Shown here: one piece after another, positions 51,878 through 60,756 of the stretch
How positions within the stretch are numbered: the first letter of the stretch is position 1
How the letters are laid out: every line of letters begins with the position of its first letter
Origin: Streptomyces sp. NBC_00510
Lineage (GTDB): Bacteria > Actinomycetota > Actinomycetes > Streptomycetales > Streptomycetaceae
Length of the DNA: 64,000 nt
NCBI GenBank assembly: GCA_036013505.1
Contig: CP107851.1
Location: forward strand, 8,790,001 to 8,854,000
Direction: 5' to 3'
The notes under the pieces: generated by a model
Databases searched by the model: none
Seen by the model: only the letters and a program-made list of their open reading frames with translations
What the model was told of the DNA's origin: nothing
Program-made: the position numbers and the translations under genes

Positions 51878-52522
51878 ATGAACCACTCCTCCCAAGAGCC
51901 CATGGCCGTCATCGAGACCCGGCTCGCCCACGAGGTACACCGCGTGGCCACGACACTGCTGGCGGAGGCGGCCATTCGGCCTTCCGCACCCCTGGGCACG
52001 CTGGCCCAGCTGCGTGACTTCCTCGTGGTGAACCTCCGCCACCACCACGAGACCGAGGACGAGGACCTGTGGCCGCGGATCCTGACGACGGCACCGGCGG
52101 CCGCGGAGGCGCTCAAGGAGCTGAGCGCTGAACACGAGGCCCTGGACGAGGGCCTCGACCGGCTCGCCGCCGTCGAGTTGGGCGACGGCGAGGGCGACGG
52201 GGCCCGGGCCACGCTCCGCGAGGCGGCCGTCGCCGTACGCGACACGGTGCACAGCCACCTGGCCCACGAAGAGCCCGTCCTCTTCCCCGCACTGAGGGAG
52301 CACATCACCCCCGAGTACTGGGCCGACTTCTCACAGCGGGTGATCGCCACCACGCCGCCCGTCGCCGGACACCTCATGATCGGCTTCCTCGACGAGGTGG
52401 GATCCGCCGAGGAGGTCGCACTCATGCTCGCCGCCCTCCCGGAGCCGGTGCGGCCGCTCGTGCCCGTGCTGCGCCAGCAGGCGGCGGACGACCTCCGGAG
52501 CCTGCGCGGCGTCGAGGCCTGA
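51878..52522 (+). CDS. Hemerythrin HHE-domain protein
   Basis: I choose ATG 51878 (214 residues) because it lies at the predicted transcription start; other in-frame ATGs are at 51860, 51866 and 51902. The HHE set is visible: HEVHR, LVVNLRHHHETEDEDLWP, AEHEALDEGLDRL and HSHLAHEEPVLFPAL, enough for a di-iron four-helix bundle. Such proteins bind oxygen or NO or sense iron/oxidants. Under control of the divergent TetR. Confidence 0.88.
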   Translation: MNHSSQEPMAVIETRLAHEVHRVATTLLAEAAIRPSAPLGTLAQLRDFLVVNLRHHHETEDEDLWPRILTTAPAAAEALKELSAEHEALDEGLDRLAAVELGDGEGDGARATLREAAVAVRDTVHSHLAHEEPVLFPALREHITPEYWADFSQRVIATTPPVAGHLMIGFLDEVGSAEEVALMLAALPEPVRPLVPVLRQQAADDLRSLRGVEA

Positions 52523-52533
52523 CCCGGGCACGA

Positions 52534-52581
52534 GGGGCGGGGCGCCCAGGCCGGCGGACGGACGCCGGGCGGCCCCGCCCC
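52534..52581. terminator. Terminator hairpin after hemerythrin gene
   Basis: GGGGCGGGGC (52534-52543) and GCCCCGCCCC (52572-52581) are perfectly complementary. It lies 12 bp past the stop. Confidence 0.6.
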
Positions 52582-52821
52582 GAGGGCGGATTCGGCAAGC
52601 GGGAGCGGGGCCGCATTTCCAGGGTGCGCCCCGGAGCGGCCGGGGACACTTCGGGGCGCACGGACACCGGCGAACCGCCCGGGAGCGAGTCGCCGGGCCC
52701 GGGCCGCGCGAAGCAATAGACGAAGGTATGGGTGCCGCCGCCGGTCGCGACTTTCGTCACCCGTGGAACGCAGACTTTCTGCCGAAGTCCGGCGCCCGGC
52801 CCGCGCCATAACTTCGTTTCC

Positions 52822-53088
52822 ATGAACCGAACTTCGCGTACGGATACCGTCCCCCTGGCCCAGCGCCCCGCACTGCTCGCCGCCGGCCTGCTCGGTGCGG
52901 CGCTCCTCCTGCTGGGCGGTGTGCCACTGGCCGGTCGGCTGCTCGCCCATCTGACGTTGTGGGGCGCCGCCCTGACCGTCCCCGGACTGCCTCACCTGGC
53001 CCTCGTCGTCGTGGGCGGCGCGCTGCTGACCCTGTTCTGGCGCCGCCGGTACGCCGCGGCCGCGGCCACCTCTCCGGCCGGTGAATGA
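52822..53088 (+). CDS. Small two-span membrane protein before ABC exporter
   Basis: ATG 52822 gives 88 residues with two hydrophobic spans (about 18-38 and 57-72) and a basic C-terminus. CATAAC lies 10 bp upstream with no ribosome site, so the transcript may be leaderless. It overlaps the ABC ATPase gene by 8 bp and so belongs to that operon; an accessory role in the exporter is inferred. Confidence 0.65.
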   Translation: MNRTSRTDTVPLAQRPALLAAGLLGAALLLLGGVPLAGRLLAHLTLWGAALTVPGLPHLALVVVGGALLTLFWRRRYAAAAATSPAGE

Positions 53089-54040
53089 CCAGGACGCACA
53101 GGAAGACCACACGGGCCACCACGTCATGACCGATTCCCCCAACGTCCCCGCCATCGAGACCATCGGGCTGGGCAGGCGCTACCGCCGCGGGTGGGCGCTG
53201 CGCGACACCTCCTTCCGCCTGCCCGCAGGCCGCGTCTGCGCGCTCGTCGGCCCCAACGGCGCGGGCAAGACGACCCTGCTGTCCCTGGCCGCCGACCTGA
53301 TCACGCCGACCACCGGCACGATCACGCTGTCCGGGCACCGTCCCGGCAGCGCGTGGGCCCGCCAGAGCACCGCGTTCCTCAGCCAGCAGAAGGCCCTCTA
53401 CCCGCGGTTCCGCGTCAGCGAGGTCCTGCGCATGGGCGAGGAGCTGAACCCCACCTGGCACCAGGAGACCGCCGAGTCCGTCATCGAGGCCGGCGGGGTT
53501 CCCCTGAACGCCCGGGTGGGCACCCTCTCCGGCGGACAGGCCACCCGCGTGGCCTTCGCCCTCGCCCTGGGCAAGCGCCCCCAACTGATGCTCCTGGACG
53601 AGCCGATGGCCGATCTGGACCCCCTGGTCCGGCACCAGATGACCGACATCCTCCAGGCCGAGGCCCGGCGGCACGGTTCGACCGTCGTGATGTCCTCGCA
53701 CCTGGTCTCCGAGCTGGAGAACGCCTGCGACTACCTCGTGCTCGTCAACAACGGCACCGTCCGGCTGGCCGGCGAGGTGGAACTCCTGCTCGCCGAGCAC
53801 CGGCAGCTCACCACGCGCCGACGGGAGGACCTGGACGGCCACCAGGTCATCGCGACCACCGGCAGCGACGGAGGGTTCACCTCGCTGGTACGGACCCCCG
53901 ACGCACCGCCCCCCGACGCCGACCACCGCGCCCCCACCCTGGAGGAGCTCGTCCTCGGGTACCTCAGGACGCCCGACGCACCCGCGCTGCTCACCCCGAG
54001 CGCGCAGGTCACCACCGGCCGCGAGGTGGTGGCGGCATGA
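53081..54040 (+). CDS. ABC transporter ATPase
   Basis: GTG 53081 overlaps the upstream gene and gives 319 residues; ATG 53126 is an alternative. Walker A GPNGAGKTTLL, Q-loop FLSQQKA, signature LSGGQATRV, Walker B LMLLDEPMADLD and switch His (SSHLVSE) are all intact. The C-terminal 70 residues are an extra tail. It energises the permease encoded next (ATGA overlap), probably an exporter of drug or lipid. Confidence 0.95.
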   Translation: MNDQDAQEDHTGHHVMTDSPNVPAIETIGLGRRYRRGWALRDTSFRLPAGRVCALVGPNGAGKTTLLSLAADLITPTTGTITLSGHRPGSAWARQSTAFLSQQKALYPRFRVSEVLRMGEELNPTWHQETAESVIEAGGVPLNARVGTLSGGQATRVAFALALGKRPQLMLLDEPMADLDPLVRHQMTDILQAEARRHGSTVVMSSHLVSELENACDYLVLVNNGTVRLAGEVELLLAEHRQLTTRRREDLDGHQVIATTGSDGGFTSLVRTPDAPPPDADHRAPTLEELVLGYLRTPDAPALLTPSAQVTTGREVVAA

Positions 54041-55056
54041 GCACCGGCACCCGCACCGGCACGCCCACCGGCACGCGCACCGTCCTCCGCCGCAGGCCGC
54101 GACTGCACGGGCTGACCTGGCTGATCTGGCGGCAGAACCGCACCGCCTTCTGGATCGGACTGGCGGCCGCGGCAGCCGTCGCCGTCTACGCCGTCGTACA
54201 GCACCAGCACATCGCCGCGGCCGTCGCCGCGCAGCACCTCGACGCCTGCCACGGCCACGAGTACTCCGACTCGTGCCTCGGCCGCCTCAACACGTTCGGG
54301 CAGCGGTACCAGTTCCCGATGCGGCGGCCGCTCCAGGCGATGCTGCTGCTGCCGTTCCTGTTCGGGCTGTTCCTCGGCGGGCCGCAGCTCGCGCAGGAGC
54401 TGGAATCGGGCACGTACCGCACGGTGGCCACCCAGTCCGTGACCCGCATGCGCTGGTTCGCGGCGAAGCTGGGTGTGCCGCTCGCCATGACCGCGGTCGT
54501 CAGCGGCGTCATCGCCGCCGCCATGACCTGGTGGTGGCACCCCGTCGCCAAGGCCATGGGCCCCCTGTTCGACTGGCACATGTGGTACCCGTTCTACGGG
54601 GTCGGGCCGGTCGTCGTCGGCCTCGGCGTCCTGCTCTACCTCCTCGGGACGACCCTCGGCCTCGTCCTGCGCCGTACCGTCCTGGCCATGGGCGCGACCC
54701 TCGTCACCGGCGCCGGGCTGTTCGCCCTGCTGGAGGCGCTCCGGCCCGGCATCTGGCCGGTCAGCACCGCGTACGCGCAGCACACCTCGGAACCGCCGGC
54801 CCCCAGGACCGCGTGGCTGCTGGCGGACGGCCCGCTGTCCAAGGACGGGCGGCGCGTGCCCGAGGCCTGGGACTGCTACGCCGCCGGGAACGTGAAGCAG
54901 TGCCTCGCCTCCCGCGGCATCACCGGCCGCTGGGCGGAGTACCACCCCGCGTCGGACTTCTGGCCGCTGCAATGGACGGCCACGGGCCTGTGCCTGGCCA
55001 TGGGCGCCGCGCTGGTCGCCCTGTCCGTGTGGTGGATCCGCCGGAACCCCGCCTGA
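54037..55056 (+). CDS. ABC-2-type transporter permease
   Basis: The ATG overlaps the ATPase stop; 339 residues. A Thr/Gly-rich head (GTRTGTPTGTRT) precedes six hydrophobic spans, at about 37-52, 105-122, 150-170, 190-215, 220-240 and 315-335. The two large outer loops carry Cys pairs (DACHGHEYSDSCLG and DCYAAGNVKQCLA) likely to form disulfides. It forms an exporter with the upstream ATPase. Substrate unknown. Confidence 0.88.
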   Translation: MSTGTRTGTPTGTRTVLRRRPRLHGLTWLIWRQNRTAFWIGLAAAAAVAVYAVVQHQHIAAAVAAQHLDACHGHEYSDSCLGRLNTFGQRYQFPMRRPLQAMLLLPFLFGLFLGGPQLAQELESGTYRTVATQSVTRMRWFAAKLGVPLAMTAVVSGVIAAAMTWWWHPVAKAMGPLFDWHMWYPFYGVGPVVVGLGVLLYLLGTTLGLVLRRTVLAMGATLVTGAGLFALLEALRPGIWPVSTAYAQHTSEPPAPRTAWLLADGPLSKDGRRVPEAWDCYAAGNVKQCLASRGITGRWAEYHPASDFWPLQWTATGLCLAMGAALVALSVWWIRRNPA

Positions 55057-55214
55057 CGACCCGCGCTCCGGGGGCGACCCCGCCAAAGAGGGATCGGCGC
55101 TCCCTGGATCGGTGATGCCTTCATCCGTGCGGCGTCCCCGCCGAATCTGGTGGTGAGCGGTTCGGGGCCCGGCCAGGGCCCCGACCGCGGACCGAGGATG
55201 CAGGAGAGCTGAAC

Positions 55215-55976
55215 ATGAGTGTGAATACGATCGCGGTGATCACCGGCGCCAACCGGGGACTGGGCCGGGCCACCGCCCTCGCGCTGGGCGCCGCGGGGAC
55301 GGACGTCGTCCTCACCTACCGGAGCAGCGAGAAGGAAGCCGAGGAGGTGGTGGAGGCACTGACCGCCATGGGGCGCCGGGCGGCCGCGCTGCGGCTGGAC
55401 ACCACCGCGTTCGCGGACTTCCCGGCCTTCGCGCGGACGCTGGGCGACACCCTACGCGCCACGTGGGGGCGCGAGTCGTTCGACTTCCTGGTCAACAACG
55501 CGGGCGTGGGGGCGGTGAGCCCGCTGGGCGCCACCAGTGCCGAGGTCTTCGACCTGATGGTCGACGTGCACTTCAAGGGCGTGTTCTTCCTGACCCAGGA
55601 GCTGCTCCCGCTGCTCGCGGACGGCGGGCGCATCGTCAACACCTCCACCGGACTGACGCGGTTCGTGGGCGAGGGCTGGTCGGTGTACGCGGGGGTCAAG
55701 TCGGCCGTCGAGACCTACACCCGGTACCTGGCCAAGGAGCTGGGCCCGCGGCGCATCAGCGTCAACGCGGTCGCGCCGGGTCCCGTCGCGACCGACTTCG
55801 GCGGCGGGATGATCCGTGACGACGAGGGGCTGCGCACGGCGATGGCCGAGCGGGCGGCGCTCGGCCGCGTCGGGGAGCCGGAGGACATCGGGCCGGTGGT
55901 GGCCGCGCTGCTGGCACCGGGCACCGGTTGGATCACCGGCCAGCGCGTCGAGGCCTCCGGCGGCACGCTCCTGTAG
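55215..55976 (+). CDS. Short-chain dehydrogenase/reductase (SDR)
   Basis: 253 residues with GCAGGAGAGCTGAAC before the ATG. TGANRGLG (about 10-17), NNAGVG, Ser in NTSTGLT and YAGVK (about 157-161) are the classical SDR set; the TYRSSEKEAEEV after beta-2 suggests NADP. It precedes an MmyB-like XRE regulator on the same strand, with a strong hairpin between them. Confidence 0.92.
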   Translation: MSVNTIAVITGANRGLGRATALALGAAGTDVVLTYRSSEKEAEEVVEALTAMGRRAAALRLDTTAFADFPAFARTLGDTLRATWGRESFDFLVNNAGVGAVSPLGATSAEVFDLMVDVHFKGVFFLTQELLPLLADGGRIVNTSTGLTRFVGEGWSVYAGVKSAVETYTRYLAKELGPRRISVNAVAPGPVATDFGGGMIRDDEGLRTAMAERAALGRVGEPEDIGPVVAALLAPGTGWITGQRVEASGGTLL

Positions 55977-56006
55977 CCGCCGGTACGCCCACCCATTCGT
56001 CCACCC

Positions 56007-56040
56007 GTACGCCCGGCCGCCTGCCCGCGGCCGGGCGTAC
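56007..56040. terminator. Hairpin between SDR and XRE gene
   Basis: GTACGCCCGGCCG (56007-56019) and CGGCCGGGCGTAC (56028-56040) are perfect 13-bp complements around an 8-base loop. It should end transcription of the SDR, or act as an attenuator before the XRE gene. CGTACGCCC also occurs just upstream (55983). Confidence 0.7.
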
Positions 56041-56098
56041 CCTTCGGACCGAGCGGCCGGGGCGCACCCGGCCGCGGCAGTCGCGACGAGGAAACAGC

Positions 56099-56938
56099 AT
56101 GGACCGAGCACAACTGGCCGACTTCCTGCACACCCGGCGGGAGGCGCTCCAGCCGGAGGACGTGGGCCTGCCACGCGGGCCCCGCCGCCGCACCCGCGGC
56201 CTGCGCAGGGAGGAAGCCGCCGTGCTGTGCGGCATGTCCACGGACTACTACGCCCGGCTGGAGCAGCGGCGCGGCCCGCAGCCGTCCGAGCCGATGCTCG
56301 CGGCCATCGCCCGGGGGCTGCGGCTGTCCCTGGACGAACGCGACCACCTGTTCCGGCTGGCCGGGCACAACACCCCCAGCCGGGCGCTGCGCGGCGACCA
56401 CGTCAGCCCGGGCATGATGCGCATCCTGGACCGGCTCGCGGACACCCCGGCCCAGGTGATCACCGCGCTGGGGGAGACCTTGCTGCAGACGCGCCTGTCG
56501 GTCGCGCTGCTCGGGGACGAGACACGCTTCACCGGACCGGCCCGCAGCTTCGTCTACCGCTGGTTCACCGACCCCGCCGCCAGGCATGCCTACCACGAGG
56601 ACGACCGCCCCGGGCTGAGCCGCCGCTTCGTCGCCGACCTGCGCGCGGTCTACTCCCGCCTCGGCGCGGACTCGCGGGCCGGGGCCATCGTCGAGGCCTT
56701 GCTCGCGCAGAGCCCGGAGTTCCGCGACCTGTGGCAGGCACACGAGATCGGCGTGCGGTGCGGCGAGGTCAAGCGGCTGCTCCACCCGGAGCTGGGGCTG
56801 CTCGAACTGAACTGCCAGGTGCTGTACGACGCCGACCAGGCCCAGTCCCTGCTCGTCTACACCGCCACCCCGGGCTCGGAGACCCACGAGAAGCTGCAAC
56901 TGCTCCCGGTGCTCGGCGAGCGCGCGCCCGGCACCTGA
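56099..56938 (+). CDS. XRE regulator with MmyB-like ligand domain
   Basis: 279 residues from ATG 56099, with GACGAGGAAACAGC upstream. Helix-turn-helix at about 5-75 (RRRTRGLRREEAAVLCGMST, YYARLEQ) with a Cys at the turn, then an MmyB-like domain (about 95-270; SFVYRWFTDPAARHAYHEDD, CGEVKRLLHPELG). Unlike the other two copies it is not divergent from its neighbour; its target may be the SDR upstream or itself. Confidence 0.9.
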   Translation: MDRAQLADFLHTRREALQPEDVGLPRGPRRRTRGLRREEAAVLCGMSTDYYARLEQRRGPQPSEPMLAAIARGLRLSLDERDHLFRLAGHNTPSRALRGDHVSPGMMRILDRLADTPAQVITALGETLLQTRLSVALLGDETRFTGPARSFVYRWFTDPAARHAYHEDDRPGLSRRFVADLRAVYSRLGADSRAGAIVEALLAQSPEFRDLWQAHEIGVRCGEVKRLLHPELGLLELNCQVLYDADQAQSLLVYTATPGSETHEKLQLLPVLGERAPGT

Positions 56939-56966
56939 GCCGGCGCACGGCCGCGGCGGGGCCGGC

Positions 56967-57281
56967 TCACCGCTCGCCGTGGCCGTGGCGCCCCCGGCCG
57001 GGCAGCATCTCCCGCACCATCGCCTTGAAGCCCTGCCGGACCATGGCGGCGCGGTCGGAGTCCCCCTTGAGGACGGACGCGGCCGCCGCCTCGATCTGGT
57101 CCAGCGTGGCGTGCGGCGGGATCGGCGGGACGGCGGGGTCGGTGCGGAAGTCCAGGACGAACGGCCGGTCCGCGGCCCGCGCCCGCTGCCAGGCCCCCTC
57201 GACCTCGCCCGGCTTCTCCACGCGGAGGCCGTCCAGGCCGATGGAGCGGGCGAAGTCCCTCGGTGTGGACGGCTTCGCCAC
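56967..57281 (-). pseudogene. 3' end of a thiamine-diphosphate enzyme (pyruvate oxidase/acetolactate synthase-like)
   Basis: The frame to TGA near 56967 gives DFARSIGLDGLRVEKPGEVE, FVLDFRTDPAVPPIPPHATL and a terminal helix. These are the last segments of the PYR/PP-type TPP enzymes, here of the pyruvate-oxidase-like branch. Only about 100 of 580 residues remain; the 5' side ends against an alcohol dehydrogenase fragment reading the other way. The ATG at 57281 is incidental. Confidence 0.7.
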
Positions 57282-57372
57282 GGACCACGTCTCGCTGGAG
57301 GAGGCCCCCCAGGCCTACGACATGTTCCAGAAGAAGGCCGACGGCGCCATCAAGGTCCTCATGCACCCCTGA
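57273..57372 (+). pseudogene. 3' end of a zinc alcohol dehydrogenase
   Basis: The last 33 codons to TGA 57370-57372 read ATDHVSLEEAPQAYDMFQKK and end IKVLMHP, the standard C-terminus of glutathione-dependent formaldehyde/alcohol dehydrogenases. Nothing upstream in frame belongs to such an enzyme. It meets the TPP-enzyme remnant at about 57273-57281, marking a deletion or recombination joint. Confidence 0.75.
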
Positions 57373-57524
57373 GGGGCCGATCCCGCCGGGGAACCCACCG
57401 AGCATCCCGCAAGTCTCCCCACGTCGGGAGGGGTCCGTGTGCCATGCCGCGGCGGCCTTGGTGGGCGGCTGAGTTCACCCGGTTGTCCCATCAAGGCGGA
57501 TGCCGCGGTGCCGATACCGCGGTA

Positions 57525-57744
57525 GTGCGCTGAGGAATCCGATCGACAGGCTCCCTACGTCCCGCAGCCCCGGGACGCACCCTCTGTTGAAGCTCTGCCC
57601 GCCGCGGAAGCGGCTTGGGTACGTGGCTTGGACCAGAGCGATGTGCTGCTGCAAGTCGTGCGGGAGCTGTGCGCCCGCGGGCTGCTCACCGTGCGTCCCC
57701 CGAGCACCGATTCCGAGGCGCGGATCGTGGACAATCGCCGCTGA
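57525..57744 (+). other. Unassigned gene-tail-like frame
   Basis: An open frame with no good start reads through DAPSVEALPAAEAAWVRGLD and VVRELCARGLLTVRPP to TGA 57742-57744. The sequence is protein-like (amphipathic helices) and resembles a winged-helix end, but I cannot name it. It may be another gene remnant. The rest of 57373-57863 shows nothing supported. Confidence 0.35.
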
Positions 57745-57863
57745 GGTCCGGCTTCCGACGCTGGAAGACGCTACAAAAGTGGCGCCGGGCGACGCCAGGC
57801 AGTGATCGAAGGCCCGCATGCCGTCCTCACCGCCGCGAGCCGGGCAACCGCCGTTCCGGCCAC

Positions 57864-58088
57864 CTAATCCGCAGGAGCCGGGGCACGACGGGCGCGCCGG
57901 CGATGGCTGGTGTCGCACCACGGGTACGTGCGGCTGCGGCGGCAGGCGCAGACGGCCACGACGAAGCGGTCGGAACGGACGACGCGGCCGTCGTCCAGGA
58001 CCACCTCGACGGGTCCTTCGATCAGGATCGGCCCGTCCCTGGTGATCGTCACGCGTGTCGGCGCCGGTTCATCGTTCGCGTTCGGCAC
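57864..58088 (-). CDS. CDGSH iron-sulfur domain protein
   Basis: The 74-residue protein carries CACRRSRTYPWCDTSH, a match to the CDGSH ligand set C-x-C-x-(S/T)-x3-P-x-C-D-G/T-x-H, which binds a [2Fe-2S] cluster by three Cys and one His (with Thr for Gly after Asp). It overlaps the methyltransferase gene by 20 bp, so they are one operon. Likely a small redox protein. Confidence 0.85.
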   Translation of the reverse strand: MPNANDEPAPTRVTITRDGPILIEGPVEVVLDDGRVVRSDRFVVAVCACRRSRTYPWCDTSHRRRARRAPAPAD

Positions 58089-58725
58089 GGATCACCACCA
58101 GCTCCTCCTTCTCTTCCCCGTGCGCTATCAGTCCGCGCGCCTCCAGCCACGCCGACCGGTCACGCAGCACAGGACCGAAGGGGATGTACCGGCGCTCGAC
58201 GACCGCGGCGCGCAAACCAGCGTGACGCAGCCGGCCCAGGGTGCGTTCGACACCGCAGAGAGCCGAGTGGACCAGGAGCAGGACTCCTCCCGGGGCAAGC
58301 AACGGCGGCGCGTCCGAGCAGACGCGGTCGAGTAGCGCGCGCCCGTCGGACCCGGCATCGCACGCCCGGGCGGGCCCCCGGGCCGGAAGTCCGGCTCGCG
58401 GAGACGGCACGTACGGCGGATTGGCCGTGATCAGGTCGAAACGGCGGCCCGTCACGGGTGCCGTGAGGTCGCCGCGCAGGACCTTGACGCGCAGGCCGTT
58501 GAGGCGGGCGTTGAGCCACGTGGTGCACACCGCGCCCAAGGATGCGTCCACGGCGGTCACCTGCGCGGCGCCGCGCTCGGCGGCGGTCAGGGCCAGCGCG
58601 CCGCTGCCCGTCCCCAGATCGAGGACTTCGGTGTCGTCGGCGAGAGGCTCCCGCTTCAGCGCGTCTTCGAGGAGGAGCGTGTCGTCCTGGGGGCGGTACA
58701 CCCCTGGTGGGAGCAAAAGCCACAT
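58069..58725 (-). CDS. HemK/PrmC-like class I methyltransferase
   Basis: 218 residues starting MWLLLPPGVYRPQDDTLLLE, the usual start of this group. The SAM motif is VLDLGTGSGALAL (about 34-46) and the catalytic NPPY motif (about 103-106, ANPPYVPSP) marks amide-N methylation of Gln or Asn, as in HemK2-type enzymes. It is short for PrmC and lacks its N-terminal domain. Operon with the CDGSH gene. Confidence 0.88.
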   Translation of the reverse strand: MWLLLPPGVYRPQDDTLLLEDALKREPLADDTEVLDLGTGSGALALTAAERGAAQVTAVDASLGAVCTTWLNARLNGLRVKVLRGDLTAPVTGRRFDLITANPPYVPSPRAGLPARGPARACDAGSDGRALLDRVCSDAPPLLAPGGVLLLVHSALCGVERTLGRLRHAGLRAAVVERRYIPFGPVLRDRSAWLEARGLIAHGEEKEELVVIRAERER

Positions 58726-58941
58726 AGGGCACGACTACCCCGCGGCCCCGGAACTATCATCGACGTGATGGGCAAGGTACGGGACCGGCCGCTCCGTGAT
58801 GGCGGCCTCCTCCAGGTTCTGCGCCACCGTGCAGGGCGCTGTCGTCGCACCCCTTCGTCGGCGAGAGCGTGAGCCGACCGCATGGGATCCTGGTGCGCGG
58901 GTAAGCCGAGACAGCTGGGTTGCACCGGAGGACAGGGGAAC

Positions 58942-60672
58942 ATGGACGCCGTCGTACCGGACACCGGACCGCCCTTCCTGGAGGGACCGCGGGCCCTGCG
59001 TGTGGGCATGCCCGACGGCCTGCTGGACGGCGTCATGGCGCCCGCCTACGTGGTGGACGGCGAGGGGTCGATCATCGCGGCCAACGAGGCGGCAGGGACC
59101 CTCCTGCAGAGGTCCACCGCGGATCTCCTCGGCCAGGACGCACATGACCTGCTCCACCGTGACAGCCACGGTCACACCCTGCCGCGCTCCCGTTGCGAGA
59201 TGCGTGACGCCCTGCTCACGGAACGCACCCGGCACAGCGACGTCGGGTGGTTCGCCCGCGGGGACGGCAGCCTGCTCGGGCTGTCCTGGTTCCTGACGCC
59301 GTACGCCCTGGGGTCCGGAAGGCCGGGGGCCCTGGTCATGCTCTACCAGCGGCAGGAGGCAGCAACACCCCCCCAGGAGCAGGAAGAGGGGTTCTCGACG
59401 CCGCTGACGGAGCTCGACCGTCTCGCCCTCCTCGCGGAGACCACCACCCAGCTCACCTCGACACTCGACGTGAACGAGGCGCTGCACCGACTGGCCGCCC
59501 TGACCGTGCCGTTGCTGGCGGACTGGGCGGTCGTCGACCTCCTCACCGAGAACGACGAGGTGCGGCGCGCCCTGGTGGTCCAGAACAAGGACGGTCTCCT
59601 GATCGAGCGCGCGGACCTGCAAGGGCCCATGCCGCCGGTGCCGCAGGAATCCCCGATGCCGCTGTCCCGCGCATTGCGCGGCGCCGCGTCGACCATCGCC
59701 ACCGCCTCGACCTACCACGGCCCTCCGGATTCCGGAATCGCGGTCGAGCAGCACCGGCTCTTCGAGAGGACGGGCATGCACTCCGCGGCCATCGCCCCGA
59801 TCCGTGGGCTGCGGGACGTGCTCGGGGCGCTCACGCTGGGCCGGTCGGAACGCCCGGACGGCTTCACCGCCCGTGACCTGCCGCTGCTGGAAGACGTGAC
59901 CCGCCGGGCGGGCCTGGCGCTGGACAACGCCCGCCTCTACCAGAGGCAGCGCAAGGTCGCCGAGACCATGCAGCGTCACCTGCTGCCCCAGATGCCCACG
60001 ATCCCCGGGCTGCAGATGACCGCCAGGTACGTCCCGGCCCCTCAGGCCTCGCAAGTCGGCGGTGACTGGTACGACGCGTTCCCGCTCGTCGATGGTGCCA
60101 CCGCACTGGCCATAGGCGACGTCGTCGGGCACGACCTCGACGCCGCCGGCGGCATGGCACAGGTCCGGAACATGTTGCGCGCCTTCGCCTGGTCGGATCC
60201 CGAGTCGCCCAGCGCCATCGTCACGCGCCTCGACCAGGCTGTGATGCATACCGCCGAAGTGCCCATGGCGACGATGATCTTCGCGCGACTCACCAGCGTG
60301 GATGACGGGCTGTGGCGACTGGAGTGGACCAACGCGGGCCATCCGCCGCCGCTCCTGGTGACCTACGACGGGCAGACGAGCTTCCTCACCGAGGGCCACG
60401 GCATCCTGCTCGGCACGGGCACCGACAGGCCGCGCCAGGACGCCGTCTTCACCCTGCCCCCGCAGGCCACCCTCGTGCTGTACACGGACGGACTGGTCGA
60501 GTCGACCCGGCACTCCATCGACGTCGGCCTCGACGAGCTCCGCAAGCACGCGGCATCGCTGGCCCGGCGCCCCCTGGACTCGTTCAGCGACTCGCTGCTG
60601 AACCGGGTCCGGCCCCCGGACAACGACGACGACGTCGCCTTCCTCGCCCTGCGCACACCCGCTGCCCCGTAG
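58942..60672 (+). CDS. PAS-GAF-SpoIIE (PP2C) serine phosphatase
   Basis: GGAGGACAGGGGAAC precedes the ATG at 58942; 576 residues. A PAS-like domain (about 30-140, PAYVVDGEGSIIAANEAAGTLL in part), a GAF domain (about 160-330) and a SpoIIE phosphatase (about 345-570) with GGDWYDAFPL, GDVVGHDLDAAGG and NDDDVAFLALR follow. Strongly like the protein at 34622. It should dephosphorylate anti-anti-sigma factors on an unknown cue. A second phosphatase gene follows. Confidence 0.93.
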   Translation: MDAVVPDTGPPFLEGPRALRVGMPDGLLDGVMAPAYVVDGEGSIIAANEAAGTLLQRSTADLLGQDAHDLLHRDSHGHTLPRSRCEMRDALLTERTRHSDVGWFARGDGSLLGLSWFLTPYALGSGRPGALVMLYQRQEAATPPQEQEEGFSTPLTELDRLALLAETTTQLTSTLDVNEALHRLAALTVPLLADWAVVDLLTENDEVRRALVVQNKDGLLIERADLQGPMPPVPQESPMPLSRALRGAASTIATASTYHGPPDSGIAVEQHRLFERTGMHSAAIAPIRGLRDVLGALTLGRSERPDGFTARDLPLLEDVTRRAGLALDNARLYQRQRKVAETMQRHLLPQMPTIPGLQMTARYVPAPQASQVGGDWYDAFPLVDGATALAIGDVVGHDLDAAGGMAQVRNMLRAFAWSDPESPSAIVTRLDQAVMHTAEVPMATMIFARLTSVDDGLWRLEWTNAGHPPPLLVTYDGQTSFLTEGHGILLGTGTDRPRQDAVFTLPPQATLVLYTDGLVESTRHSIDVGLDELRKHAASLARRPLDSFSDSLLNRVRPPDNDDDVAFLALRTPAAP

Positions 60673-60756
60673 GACCGGGTCGGCCGCCGTCGGAGGTGGT
60701 CCCTGTGAGTGAAGCGGCCAGGGCGGGAAGAAGTGCAGGGAGCAAGGGAGGCCGCC

